Origin: Desulfobulbaceae bacterium UBA5611
GTDB taxonomy: Bacteria; Desulfobacterota; Desulfobulbia; Desulfobulbales; Desulfocapsaceae
Assembly: GCA_002424635.1 (NCBI GenBank)
Contig: DIKT01000080.1
Coordinates: forward strand, 1-58,247
DNA length: 58,247 nt
Reading direction: 5' to 3'
Positions 1-8,550 of this stretch are shown piece by piece. The translations under genes were made by a program, and so were the position numbers. The first letter of the stretch is position 1, and the number at the start of each line of letters is the position of its first letter. The notes beneath the pieces are model-generated. The model did no database searches. It saw nothing but the letters and a program-made list of their open reading frames with translations, and was not told the origin of the DNA.

Positions 1-34
1 GGGTAACTGGCTGGTCTATCTTAATTTCCTAAAC

Positions 35-69
35 AAGAAGCCCTGTCGGATCTAACCCGAGGGCTTCTT
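35..69 (+). terminator. Rho-independent terminator of an upstream gene
   Basis: A perfect 10-bp inverted repeat (AAGAAGCCCT / AGGGCTTCTT) encloses a 15-nt loop and is followed by a short T-run. It probably ends a plus-strand gene lying before the window. The convergent membrane-protein gene ends at 94, so the hairpin could also act on that transcript. Confidence 0.7.
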
Positions 70-93
70 TTATGCGGCAATGTGAATCAAAAC

Positions 94-624
94 TCAAGCC
101 GGTGGCGGACCACCGAGAAAATAAAATAACAGCATCAGGATCAGGGTCTGAATAATCCAGCCGATCGCGCAAACTGCCACAGCCCGCCAGGTACTGGTAT
201 AATCAAGGGCCTGCCGCACGGCGATGACCATAGTTATCAGCATCCAGATGGACGCCACGGCAAAAATAATGGTCCCCAGTCCCGGGATAATGCCGAATAT
301 ACGAATCAAACCGGGAGAACTGGAAAAGCCGGTCGTGCGCAGTAATTGCCCAAGATCGGCTTCTGTTTGCGGTTCCGGCAGCAGTCTGGTGCCGATGATA
401 TAATTTAAATAGGCCCAGATATACCAGCCGGCCAGAGCGGCGAACATGCCGAACAAGATCCTGCCGGGGCCGATGGTGCCGACACTGCCTAAGCCGGCAG
501 CGATACTGGACAGAACAACCACGATCATGGCCTGAGACAATGTGCTTTTATCAGCCTCTACCTCTTCATAGAGACTGGAGTCCAGTTTTGCCGCCCGCAT
601 CATCCGATTTATAAATATGGTCAT
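94..624 (-). CDS. Yip1-family integral membrane protein
   Basis: This 176-aa protein has a short soluble N-terminus (RAAKLDSSLYEEVEADK) and then about five hydrophobic segments, the layout of bacterial Yip1-domain proteins of unknown function. The reading frame stays open to a GTG at 729. I chose the ATG at 624 because the SD-like AAAGGAG lies 5 nt before it and because the conserved RAAKLD region starts soon after. ATG 627 is an alternative, and a longer form from 729 cannot be excluded. It is transcribed alone, divergent from the cobalamin genes. The role is unknown. Confidence 0.7.
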   Translation of the reverse strand: MTIFINRMMRAAKLDSSLYEEVEADKSTLSQAMIVVVLSSIAAGLGSVGTIGPGRILFGMFAALAGWYIWAYLNYIIGTRLLPEPQTEADLGQLLRTTGFSSSPGLIRIFGIIPGLGTIIFAVASIWMLITMVIAVRQALDYTSTWRAVAVCAIGWIIQTLILMLLFYFLGGPPPA

Positions 625-985
625 CATCTCTCCTTTGATTAATTGATTCTGCCTGTAGATGCCTTGCGAGTTATCCAGCCAGGCCCTTACTGAAGAGTCC
701 AATGAATCTTCTTTATTAAATACTGCCACTTATCTTCAATAATGTCTTTCTTTAAAGCATCGTTATTATAAATTTCTCATAAGTTTGTGACCATCGTCAA
801 GGGAATTAGCTGTATGATGCTGTGGCTGGCCGTGCCATGCTGGTTCTTTCGGGCTGAGGCGGCATTGCTCTATATGGATAGACAGAGTAGTTAAAGATGT
901 ATATATTTTTAAAAATTTCGGATTTTAAAAAACATTTTTTTACCATTCATTGTCATATAGCGGACCCGACATTAGAGCATTTTTT
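625..985. other. Intergenic region, no gene recognised
   Basis: This AT-rich stretch of about 360 bp separates the Yip1-family gene from cbiB and must hold their divergent promoters. I looked for a cobalamin riboswitch before cbiB and saw no convincing B12-box-like element or paired structure. The short open frames here are shadows. Confidence 0.5.
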
Positions 986-1987
986 ATGGAAATTTTCGAG
1001 CTACAGCTCCTCTGCATCCTTGCCCTTGATCTGCTGTTCGGTGATCCCCGCTGGTTTCCCCATCCGGTCAGGATTATCGGCTGGTTCTGCCTTAAATTTG
1101 AACTATTCTTCCGCCGGCTCTTCCTCAACCAAAAGCTGGCGGGAGCGCTGACTGTGCTTGCGGTTCTAGCAGTAACTATCGGGCTGGTGTGGCAACTGTT
1201 GCAGATAGCGGCACTATTATCGCCCATGCTGACCGCCGTGCTGGCTATCTTTCTGCTCTATACCTCTATTGCCGCCAGGGACCTGATGCGTCATAGCCAG
1301 GAGGTCTTTACCGTCCTGCAGCAGCTCGGTGAGGCGGGGCTGCTGGCCGGTCGTCAGGCCGTGGGCATGATTGTCGGCCGCGATACGGCAGCACTTGATC
1401 GGGTGGGGGTAATCCGGGCCACGGTGGAAACAGTGGCCGAAAATATGGTTGATGGTGTTACAGCCCCTCTGTTCTACGCCGTTCTGGGGGCCATAATCGC
1501 TCCCTTTGTAGGGATGAGCCCGGTTGTCCTGGCGGCGCTGCTTGCCATCGGCTATAAGGCGGTGAATACCATGGATTCCATGTTCGGTTATAAAAATGAG
1601 CAATATCTGGCCTTTGGTTTTTGTGCCGCCAAGCTGGATGATATAGTCAATTTTATTCCGGCCCGATTGAGCGGTCTGCTATTGGTGGCGGCCTCTTTTC
1701 TGCATAGACTGGATGGGAACAATGCCTGGCGTATTTTTCGCCGCGATCGTTTATGTCACGCCAGCCCTAATTCCGGCCATACGGAGGCAGCAGTGGCTGG
1801 AGCACTCGGGGTACAATTGGGCGGAGAGACAGTCTATTTCGGCCAGACTGTAAGCAAGCCGACAATAGGGGCGGCAAGGCGAGAGCTGAAGGATACGGAT
1901 ATCCTTGTTGCCAATAAATTGATGCTGACTGGCTCTGCTTTGTTCCTAATCATACTGTTACTGCTCCGGCGGTTGCTAATCGGATAA
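986..1987 (+). CDS. cbiB: Adenosylcobinamide-phosphate synthase CbiB/CobD
   Basis: CbiB is an inner-membrane enzyme that attaches the aminopropanol (phosphate) arm to adenosylcobyric acid late in cobalamin synthesis. The 333-aa protein shows the family signature near the N-terminus (LALDLLFGDPRWFPHPVR), several membrane segments, the conserved VAENMVDGVTAPLFYA stretch and the NTMDSMFGYKN block. The frame is open to a TTG at 950, but ATG 986 gives the normal family start and length (310-330 aa). The stop lies 3 nt before the next start, so cbiB, cbiA and cbiC are probably one transcript. Confidence 0.93.
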   Translation: MEIFELQLLCILALDLLFGDPRWFPHPVRIIGWFCLKFELFFRRLFLNQKLAGALTVLAVLAVTIGLVWQLLQIAALLSPMLTAVLAIFLLYTSIAARDLMRHSQEVFTVLQQLGEAGLLAGRQAVGMIVGRDTAALDRVGVIRATVETVAENMVDGVTAPLFYAVLGAIIAPFVGMSPVVLAALLAIGYKAVNTMDSMFGYKNEQYLAFGFCAAKLDDIVNFIPARLSGLLLVAASFLHRLDGNNAWRIFRRDRLCHASPNSGHTEAAVAGALGVQLGGETVYFGQTVSKPTIGAARRELKDTDILVANKLMLTGSALFLIILLLLRRLLIG

Positions 1988-1990
1988 TAA

Positions 1991-3460
1991 ATGATACCAG
2001 ATAACCAGAATGCCTTGGGCAATCGCCGAATCCCGGCTTTTCTGATTGGCGGGACCACCAGTGGCTCCGGGAAGACGACTCTGACGGTAGGTATTCTGGC
2101 CGCTCTGGCCGCTCGGGGGCTGGCCGTCCAGCCCTTTAAATGCGGCCCTGATTTTATCGATCCCACCCTGCACCGAATGGTGACGGGTCGAGTCTCATCC
2201 AATCTTGATCTGCGGATGTGCGGCGAGGACTTCTGCCGTCATATCTTTCAGCAACGGCTGGCTGATCATAATGGTGAAGTAATAGGGGTGGTAGAAGGGG
2301 TGATGGGTCTTTTTGACGGTAATATCTCCAGCTCAGCATCTCTGGCCAAGGCTCTGGATCTGCCCGTTGTCCTGGTAATTGACGCCCGTTCAGCAGCCGA
2401 GAGCGTGGCGGCGGTGCTGAAAGGCTTTGAGGTATTTGATCCTGAGGTGCAGATCAAGGGTGTTATTTTTAACCGGGTGGGCTCGGCGCGCCATATCGAG
2501 TTGATTCGGGGAGCAGTGCAGCATTCCTGTCAGGCCAGGATCTTGGGCTTTTTCCCTCGGGATATCAATTTTGAGATCCCTGATCGTCATCTTGGTCTGC
2601 ATATGGGAGCAGAATCACCATTAAACCGGGACCAGCTGGCCCGCTTGATTACGGCTGTTGAAGAGCATATCGAGCTGGACGCCCTCTTATCTCTTGGCCG
2701 TACAGGCAGCTTGGCGCTTGCTTCTGCTAAGATTGAGCAAGAACAACCCCGGCCAGACGAGCTTTTGTCGAACCCCCACCCATTTTCCTCTTCCGCAGCC
2801 ATGTTGTCTAAGGCAGCCGGTCATTCCAGACCTCTCCTCCGACTGGCCGTGGCCCGCGATCTGCCCTTCTGCTTTTATTATGAAGACAATCTGGCCATCC
2901 TGCAACGAGCCGGTTTTGAATTGCTGCCGTTCAGTCCGCTGCACGATCAAAAACTGCCCGAGGATCTGGACGCCCTCTATCTTGGCGGCGGCTATCCGGA
3001 ACTATATGCCGAGGCCCTCAGTCGCAATGAGGCAATGCGAACGGCCATTAAGGCCTGGGCCGATAGTGGGGGAGTGATTCATGCGGAATGTGGCGGCTTC
3101 ATGTACCTATGTGAGGAGTTAATTGATCTTGATGGCAAGGCTCATGGCATGGCCGGGGTCTTTCCGGCAACCGTCAGAATGCAGAATCGCCTGGCCCGCC
3201 TCGGTTACCGCCAGCCCCGTCTGCGCAAGAATTGTCTGTGGGGTAAAAAAGGCGAAGTCCTGCACGGCCATGAATTTCATTATTCCGTCATAGAGCGGAT
3301 GGGCGCCGGAGTGGAGACTATTTATCAGTTGGAGGATGGGCGGCCGGAAGGATACCAAGTTAACAATACGACCGGCGGCTATATTCATCTTCATTTTGGC
3401 CAGACAGAACAAAACGTTAATACTTTTTATAATTATATCCGAGACCATAAAAAGGGATAA
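1991..3460 (+). CDS. cbiA: Cobyrinic acid a,c-diamide synthase CbiA/CobB
   Basis: CbiA is the ATP- and glutamine-dependent amidase for the a and c side chains of the corrin ring. The 489-aa protein has an N-terminal P-loop domain (GTTSGSGKT at residues 21-29, then KCGPDFIDP) and a C-terminal class I glutamine amidotransferase-like domain with the nucleophile in AECGG (Cys367) and a late conserved His region (GGYIHLHF). The ATG comes 3 nt after the cbiB stop with no clear SD, suggesting translational coupling. A second, different member of this family lies at 13093 (DsrN-like). Confidence 0.93.
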   Translation: MIPDNQNALGNRRIPAFLIGGTTSGSGKTTLTVGILAALAARGLAVQPFKCGPDFIDPTLHRMVTGRVSSNLDLRMCGEDFCRHIFQQRLADHNGEVIGVVEGVMGLFDGNISSSASLAKALDLPVVLVIDARSAAESVAAVLKGFEVFDPEVQIKGVIFNRVGSARHIELIRGAVQHSCQARILGFFPRDINFEIPDRHLGLHMGAESPLNRDQLARLITAVEEHIELDALLSLGRTGSLALASAKIEQEQPRPDELLSNPHPFSSSAAMLSKAAGHSRPLLRLAVARDLPFCFYYEDNLAILQRAGFELLPFSPLHDQKLPEDLDALYLGGGYPELYAEALSRNEAMRTAIKAWADSGGVIHAECGGFMYLCEELIDLDGKAHGMAGVFPATVRMQNRLARLGYRQPRLRKNCLWGKKGEVLHGHEFHYSVIERMGAGVETIYQLEDGRPEGYQVNNTTGGYIHLHFGQTEQNVNTFYNYIRDHKKG

Positions 3461-3462
3461 AG

Positions 3463-4101
3463 ATGGTAACCTTGCAGCAGATCAAACCCCTCGATATCGA
3501 GGCCGAGAGTTTTCGTATTATTGAACATGAATTTGAGACCCAAACCGGCCGTCCGGTGAGCGATTATCCTATGGATGAGTTTGCCGTCATGCGCCGGGTC
3601 ATCCATGCCACCGGGGACTTTGGTTTTGCGGCCAATCTGCGCTTTCATGACCAGGCCATAGCTGCCGGCCTTGCTGCTATCCGGGCCGGCAAGAATGTGC
3701 TCACCGATGTCAATATGGCAGCTGCCGGCATCAGTCGTTCTTTTCTCGATAAATTCGGCGGTCAGGTGATCTGTCGGGTGGGAGAACCAGAGGTCGCAAC
3801 AGAGGCCGGCCGCCTTGGTCTGACCCGCTCAGAAACGGCCCTGAGTCTGGCAGCCGCTGATAATGTCGGGATTATTGCCATCGGTAATGCCCCCACGGCT
3901 CTGCTTGCTGTAATGGAACTGATTGCGGCCGGCAAGATCCAGCCTGATCTGGTCGTCGGGGTACCGGTGGGTTTTGTCAATGCCGCTGAATCTAAAGAGC
4001 TTCTGTCCCACAAAAAATATCCTTATATCACCGCTCTTGGCCGTAAAGGGGGCAGCCCGGTTGCTGTCGCTATTGTCAATGCCTTGCTGCGGCTGGCCTG
4101 A
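3463..4101 (+). CDS. cbiC: Precorrin-8X / cobalt-precorrin-8 methylmutase
   Basis: The 212-aa enzyme moves the C-11 methyl group to C-12, giving (cobalt-)hydrogenobyrinate/cobyrinate, the step just before a,c-diamidation by CbiA. It shows the family core: the catalytic His in RRVIHATGDF (His48), DVNMAAAGI, IGNAPTALLAVMEL and VGVPVGFVNAAESKELL. Length is normal. The start is 2 nt after cbiA, with GGGATAAAG as SD. Its TGA stop abuts the AAGGAGG SD of the downstream protease gene. Confidence 0.95.
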   Translation: MVTLQQIKPLDIEAESFRIIEHEFETQTGRPVSDYPMDEFAVMRRVIHATGDFGFAANLRFHDQAIAAGLAAIRAGKNVLTDVNMAAAGISRSFLDKFGGQVICRVGEPEVATEAGRLGLTRSETALSLAAADNVGIIAIGNAPTALLAVMELIAAGKIQPDLVVGVPVGFVNAAESKELLSHKKYPYITALGRKGGSPVAVAIVNALLRLA

Positions 4102-4123
4102 AGGAGGTCTAACGAAAATATTC

Positions 4124-5920
4124 ATGTTGAATAAACTGTTATTCAATTCCACCCTGATACTGTGGGGCTTGCTTTTTATTGTTGCCCCTGCCTGGACTGC
4201 TGAGCGCTCTCTGCTGGCTGATCATAATGAGGGCACCCTGGCCGCAGCCGGTGCCAAGGATGCCGCTCAAGCCAACAAGCTGGCACGGCTGCGAAAGCTT
4301 GCCGGTGACAAGGGCAGTGTCCGCCTAATTGTCGGCGTCCGGGCCGCCTTTGCCCCCGAAGCCAGGCTGGCTGAGATTGAAGCGGCCAGGCAGCGCCTGG
4401 ATATCAGCAGGGCCCAGGCCGCGGTTCTGCAAAGATTGGCAAAGGTGCAGGGGAATAAGAAGAAGGCCAGCCGCTTTGCCACCATTCCCTTTCTGGCGCT
4501 GGAAGTAAATAGTGAAGAGTTGGACCTGCTGGTTACCGATAGCGATGTGGTGAGCATTGACGAAGATGGCTTGAGAGCAACGACCCTGGCGGAAAGCAGC
4601 CCCTTGATCGGTGCATCATCAGCCTGGTCGGCTGACTATGACGGCAGTGGCCAGACCATAGCAATCCTGGATACCGGCATTGATAAAACGCATCCCTTTC
4701 TGAGCGGCAAGGTGGTATCCGAGGCCTGTTACTCGACCAATAATATTAATTACAGCTCAAGTACTCTCTGTCCGGGAGGAGCCACCGACTCGACTGCTGC
4801 CGGCTCAGCTGTCAATTGTAATATTGGCAGTTGTGAACACGGCACACATGTGGCAGGTATCGCTGCCGGTTCCGGAAGTACTTTTTCCGGGGTGGCTCGA
4901 GGGGCCGATCTTATAGCTATGCAGGTCTTTTCCCGTTTCGAGTCAGACTATTGCGGGGGTACGCAGCCCTGTATCTTAAGCTGGGACTCCGATCAGCTCA
5001 AGGGCCTGGAGCGGGTGTACCAGTTGCGGACCAGTTATAACATTGCGGCAGTCAATATGAGCCTGGGCGGTGGTCAATATTTTGATCAGGCAACGTGCGA
5101 TGCGGATAATAAGGCGATGAAAGCGGCGATTGATAATCTGCGTGGGGCTGGTATCGCCACCGTTATTTCGGCCGGTAATAGCGCCTATACAGACAGCATG
5201 GGCGCCCCCGGCTGTGTATCCAGTGCCGTCAGTGCCGGGGCCACCTGGGATGCCAGCGGCCTGCCGCTCGGCGGATCGGTCTGCAACGAGACAAGCTCTA
5301 CTGTTGACACACTTACCTGTTATACCAACTCGGCATCCTTCCTCAATCTGCTGGCCCCCGGTTCGGCCATAAGATCCTCAATTCCGGGTACCGGCTATGC
5401 CGTTAAACATGGGACCTCGATGGCCGCACCGCATATAGCAGGTGCGTGGGCCGTACTTAAGCAGGCTGTACCTGACATGTCGGTAGGCAATGCCCTGAAT
5501 CTGTTTGCTACCAGCGGCGTTCCCGTCACTGATAACCGGACCCTCAGTAACCAGATTATTAAACCACGTATCGATCTGCAGGCGGCGCTGGCGCTTATTT
5601 CCCCGGATGCCACCTCAACACTGACGGTGAATTCTGCAGGTGCCTCCAATGTCCTGATTAAGGCTTCTCCGACCAGCTATGCCGGGACGACCAGCTACAG
5701 CAAGACGGATATTGCCAATGGGACGACGATTGAGCTGACCGCCCCGGTGACTGTCGGCGATCAAACCTTCAGCAGCTGGGAAGGCTGTGATGCAGTGTCA
5801 GCTGTCACCTGTACCGTTTACATGAATATCTCAAAAGTTGTGACTGCCCACTTCAGCCGCAGCCGACCATTTCCCTGGTTGATATTTATGCCGGCCTTGA
5901 CCACCGCCAGAGACCAATAG
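4124..5920 (+). CDS. Secreted subtilisin-like serine protease (S8)
   Basis: The 598-aa precursor has a signal peptide (start MLNKLLFNSTL, hydrophobic core, cleavage near AWTA), a prodomain-like region to about residue 150, and a subtilase domain with the complete triad: Asp183 (ILDTGID), His239 (HGTHVAGIAAG) and Ser432 (HGTSMAAPH). A C-terminal region of about 90 aa resembles bacterial InlB-type/Flg_new repeat modules (FSSWEGCDAV...VTAHF). The frame is open upstream to 3923 inside cbiC, but the signal peptide fixes the start near 4124. An AAGGAGG at 4101-4107 abuts the cbiC stop and lies 16 nt before this ATG, an unusually long spacing. The substrate is unknown, and no link to cobalamin other than position is visible. 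Confidence 0.9.
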   Translation: MLNKLLFNSTLILWGLLFIVAPAWTAERSLLADHNEGTLAAAGAKDAAQANKLARLRKLAGDKGSVRLIVGVRAAFAPEARLAEIEAARQRLDISRAQAAVLQRLAKVQGNKKKASRFATIPFLALEVNSEELDLLVTDSDVVSIDEDGLRATTLAESSPLIGASSAWSADYDGSGQTIAILDTGIDKTHPFLSGKVVSEACYSTNNINYSSSTLCPGGATDSTAAGSAVNCNIGSCEHGTHVAGIAAGSGSTFSGVARGADLIAMQVFSRFESDYCGGTQPCILSWDSDQLKGLERVYQLRTSYNIAAVNMSLGGGQYFDQATCDADNKAMKAAIDNLRGAGIATVISAGNSAYTDSMGAPGCVSSAVSAGATWDASGLPLGGSVCNETSSTVDTLTCYTNSASFLNLLAPGSAIRSSIPGTGYAVKHGTSMAAPHIAGAWAVLKQAVPDMSVGNALNLFATSGVPVTDNRTLSNQIIKPRIDLQAALALISPDATSTLTVNSAGASNVLIKASPTSYAGTTSYSKTDIANGTTIELTAPVTVGDQTFSSWEGCDAVSAVTCTVYMNISKVVTAHFSRSRPFPWLIFMPALTTARDQ

Positions 5921-5959
5921 GCATCTGACGATTTTTTGTTCTCCAGATCAGAGTTTGGA

Positions 5960-6412
5960 TTAATCAATTAAGGTCCTGATAATATCTTTCTTCCCGATAA
6001 CTCCCACCAATGTTATCTTGTTGACGACGACAGGCAGGGTATGCACATTCTTTTCTGACATGATGGTGGCGATTTCATCAAGCGGGGTCTCTTCGGTCAC
6101 GGTGACAGGGGCACTGGTCAGGATATCCTTGACTTTGATCCCGGCCATCTTCTTCATCTCCTCACCCATCTTATCCGGATTTTCCAGATAAAAGACAGAA
6201 TCAAGGATGGTAATGACAGTGGGAATGTGAACTTTTTTGGTCTGAAAAATCAGATCACTTTCAGTCACCACCCCAACCAACTCGTCATTGTCATTCAAGA
6301 CCGGCACGCCACTTATCTGATGCTGGGATAAAAGCTGGGCCAGCTCTTTGACCGTTGTCTCATCGGTTACAGTAATTACGTCATGGGTCATGATATCGCG
6401 GGCAGTTAACAT
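5960..6412 (-). CDS. Tandem CBS-domain protein
   Basis: This 150-aa protein consists of two CBS domains (ARDIMTHDVITV...GVPVLNDNDELVGVVTESDLI and VKDILTSAPVTV...TLPVVVNKITLVGVIGKKDII). Such stand-alone pairs bind adenosine nucleotides and usually act as regulatory modules; the partner is unknown. ATG 6412 follows AAGGAGAT at good spacing, so the longer open frame to 6493 is not used. It lies 97 bp downstream of nnr on the same strand and converges with the S8 protease gene. Confidence 0.9.
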   Translation of the reverse strand: MLTARDIMTHDVITVTDETTVKELAQLLSQHQISGVPVLNDNDELVGVVTESDLIFQTKKVHIPTVITILDSVFYLENPDKMGEEMKKMAGIKVKDILTSAPVTVTEETPLDEIATIMSEKNVHTLPVVVNKITLVGVIGKKDIIRTLID

Positions 6413-6508
6413 GAAATCTCCTTGCTTATTTGAGGAACCGGCCGGAACTCTAGCTCTTAAACAGTCCTGCCGGCGTTGCTGCCGTTTTGGCAATTTATAA
6501 TGGTTGCT

Positions 6509-8110
6509 TTACTGGGTACTACTTATCTGTTTAATGCTCCGTGGCAAGGCGTCAGCCAGTTCGGTGGCGTTGTAACCGCTGCCGGTCGTCTGCCATAACA
6601 TATCACCGGCGCTGCCATGCAGATAAACAGCAGCCCGTGTGGCCTCTGGCGGCTCAAGCCCTTGACAGATCAAGGCCCCGATAATCCCGCTGAGGACGTC
6701 TCCCATGCCGCCGGTAGCCATGCCGGGGTTGCCGCTGGTATTGATCCAGGTCTTACCGTCTGAACTGACAACGGTACCAGCCCCTTTAAGGATGACGGTG
6801 CATTGACCGGCGGCCTGAGCAAAAAGCCCGCAGGCTCTGTGCGCGGCCTGAATCCTGTCTTGCTCGATGTCGGCCACCGAACTATCCAGTAGCCTGGCCA
6901 TTTCCCCGGGATGGGGAGTAAAGATACGGGGGCCAGGTGCGTCTTTAAGCTCGGTTAGATATGGCGCCAGGATATTGAGCCCGTCAGCATCAATGACCAT
7001 GGGCACTGTGACCGTCCGGTAAAGATGCAGAACGAGCTGGACCGTTTCGGCAGCCAGGCCCAGGCCCGGACCAATGACAATGGCTTTTTTCCCCTGCAGC
7101 TGTTGTTCAATGGTGGCGAGATCGTCAATGCTCAGCACCGATCGGGAAGTCTGGAGAGGGATAGTCATGGCCTCAGTCAGCTGCGTCTCAAAGATGGCAT
7201 TAAGATCATGAGGACAGCAGAGGCTGACCAGGCCACAGCCGCTGCGCAGCGCCCCTTTAACACAAAGAATGGCTGCCCCGGTCTTGCCAATGGAGCCAGC
7301 CAGGACCAGCAGATGACCATGGCTGCCTTTATGAGCTGCTTTCGTCCGTCTTATCTGCGCCAGCAACAGGGCGGTACTGTGAGCGGTAAGGGCCTCCTGC
7401 TTAATGGCAAACTCGGCAATAGCCGCCGAAGGGATGCCGATATCAATAAGATGCAGCCGGCCGCAGCGATCCGGGCCTTGGCGGAGCAGCAGTCCCGGTT
7501 TGGCATAACCATAAGTGGCGGTATGAGCAGCCCGGATGCAGGGCCCGTGGCTGCTGCCGGTATCGGCCTGCAGGCCGGAAGGTATATCAACCGCGATTAT
7601 GGGTACCTTAATGCCCATTACGGTGGAATTGAGGAGCTCGATCAGTACAGCCATGGGCCCTGTTATTGCTCTGGTCAGGCCGATACCAAAGAGGGCGTCG
7701 ATGATGGCATAACAGGGTCGACCGGTGCTCAGCAAGTGGTGATAGAGCGACGGAAGAGTCCGGACGCCTTTTTCTGAATCCAGGACATGGCAAGGCAGGG
7801 CCAGCTTGCGGACAATCTGCAGATTACGGGCCGCATCGCCTTGTAATTTTTCCGGTGTCATCGGAAAGATAAAGATCGGTTCGCAGCCGCGCTGGTGCAG
7901 ATGGCGTCCTATGACCAGGCCATCGCCGCCATTATTGCCTGGTCCAACCAGGATCAGCGCAAAAGTCTGGGCCGCCGGGCCAAGCTCGCGCTCCATCATC
8001 AGGACGGTGCCCAGGCCGGCATTTTCCATCAGAACTAGGCCGGCAATGCCATATTCGTCGATGGCCCGCCGCTCGAGTTCCCGCATTTCACTGGCGTAGG
8101 GAAGTTTCAT
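6509..8110 (-). CDS. nnr: Bifunctional NAD(P)H-hydrate epimerase / dehydratase
   Basis: The enzyme repairs NAD(P)H damaged by hydration. The N-terminal YjeF_N domain (about 1-215) epimerises R and S forms, and the C-terminal ribokinase-like domain (about 230-530) dehydrates the S form using ADP or ATP. Visible motifs are YASEMRELE and GNNGGDGLVIGRHL in the first half, and GSIGKTGAA, VIGPGLGL, DADGLNIL, FTPHPGEMARL and GMATGGMGDVLSG in the second. The 533-aa length is normal for the fused form. Its ATG directly follows the TAG of a 46-codon gene (8111-8251), so the two are probably translationally coupled. Confidence 0.96.
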   Translation of the reverse strand: MKLPYASEMRELERRAIDEYGIAGLVLMENAGLGTVLMMERELGPAAQTFALILVGPGNNGGDGLVIGRHLHQRGCEPIFIFPMTPEKLQGDAARNLQIVRKLALPCHVLDSEKGVRTLPSLYHHLLSTGRPCYAIIDALFGIGLTRAITGPMAVLIELLNSTVMGIKVPIIAVDIPSGLQADTGSSHGPCIRAAHTATYGYAKPGLLLRQGPDRCGRLHLIDIGIPSAAIAEFAIKQEALTAHSTALLLAQIRRTKAAHKGSHGHLLVLAGSIGKTGAAILCVKGALRSGCGLVSLCCPHDLNAIFETQLTEAMTIPLQTSRSVLSIDDLATIEQQLQGKKAIVIGPGLGLAAETVQLVLHLYRTVTVPMVIDADGLNILAPYLTELKDAPGPRIFTPHPGEMARLLDSSVADIEQDRIQAAHRACGLFAQAAGQCTVILKGAGTVVSSDGKTWINTSGNPGMATGGMGDVLSGIIGALICQGLEPPEATRAAVYLHGSAGDMLWQTTGSGYNATELADALPRSIKQISSTQ

Positions 8111-8251
8111 CTAAGCTCGCCGCCGATGTTTGAGGAAGAAGACCGCATTATCAATGGTTTCCTGGCGTTCGCTCTCTTCGTATTTGCAGATACCGAGATA
8201 ATGACCAGCTAATAAAGTCTGCGGACTGAAGAGAAAAGCTTCATGATTCAT
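8111..8251 (-). CDS. Small protein encoded just before nnr
   Basis: A 46-codon frame starts MNHEAFLFSP and ends FFLKHRRRA. A strong SD-like AAAGGGGG lies 6 nt before its ATG, and its TAG is followed without a gap by the nnr start codon. No membrane segment or known domain is visible; the C-terminus is basic. The SD and the exact junction argue that it is translated and coupled to nnr. The function is unknown: it could be a true small protein or a leader peptide affecting nnr translation. Confidence 0.55.
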   Translation of the reverse strand: MNHEAFLFSPQTLLAGHYLGICKYEESERQETIDNAVFFLKHRRRA

Positions 8252-8367
8252 CAGAGGCCCCCTTTGCAATAATTAATCCCGTTAACAGGCTTCTTGCTAT
8301 TGCCGGACTGTAGCGCTTGTTATCAGCTTATATGGCCGCAAATCTACTGTCAAGCCTGAACCAGACA

Positions 8368-8516
8368 CTAAATGGTGCCTTGAAAAATAGTCTTTTTGCC
8401 CAAACTCGGCGTTATGTTCAAAATTTTATCCTCGGAATATCAACTATATGCCTGTGGTAAAATTTTTCATATGTTTTGATTTTGAACAAAAATCCTCATT
8501 TTTCAAGACACCCTAA
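8368..8516. repeat. 149-bp palindromic element, copy 1
   Basis: This full-length copy is bounded by CTAA on both sides. The terminal inverted repeats begin GGTGCCTTGAAAAAT on the left and GGTGTCTTGAAAAAT on the right (reverse complement). An inner stem (AAAATTTTATCC / GGTAAAATTTTT) closes a loop holding AATATCAACTATATGCCTG, which starts at position 69 of the element. Over most of its length it is nearly identical to the reverse complement of the copy at 21556-21704. It lies between lptF and the small gene before nnr, both on the minus strand, and takes up half of the roughly 300-bp gap (8252-8550). The rest of the gap holds nothing recognised. Confidence 0.85.
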
Positions 8517-8550
8517 AGAAACAGAATGGCGAGCCATATTACCGGTTAAT

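Noticed and set aside
625..985. Possible cobalamin riboswitch before cbiB
   Set aside because: The position would fit, but I could not find the conserved B12-box-like core or the paired arms.
7025..7777. 250-codon plus-strand frame opposite nnr
   Set aside because: Antisense shadow of a well-supported gene; no SD and low-complexity translation.
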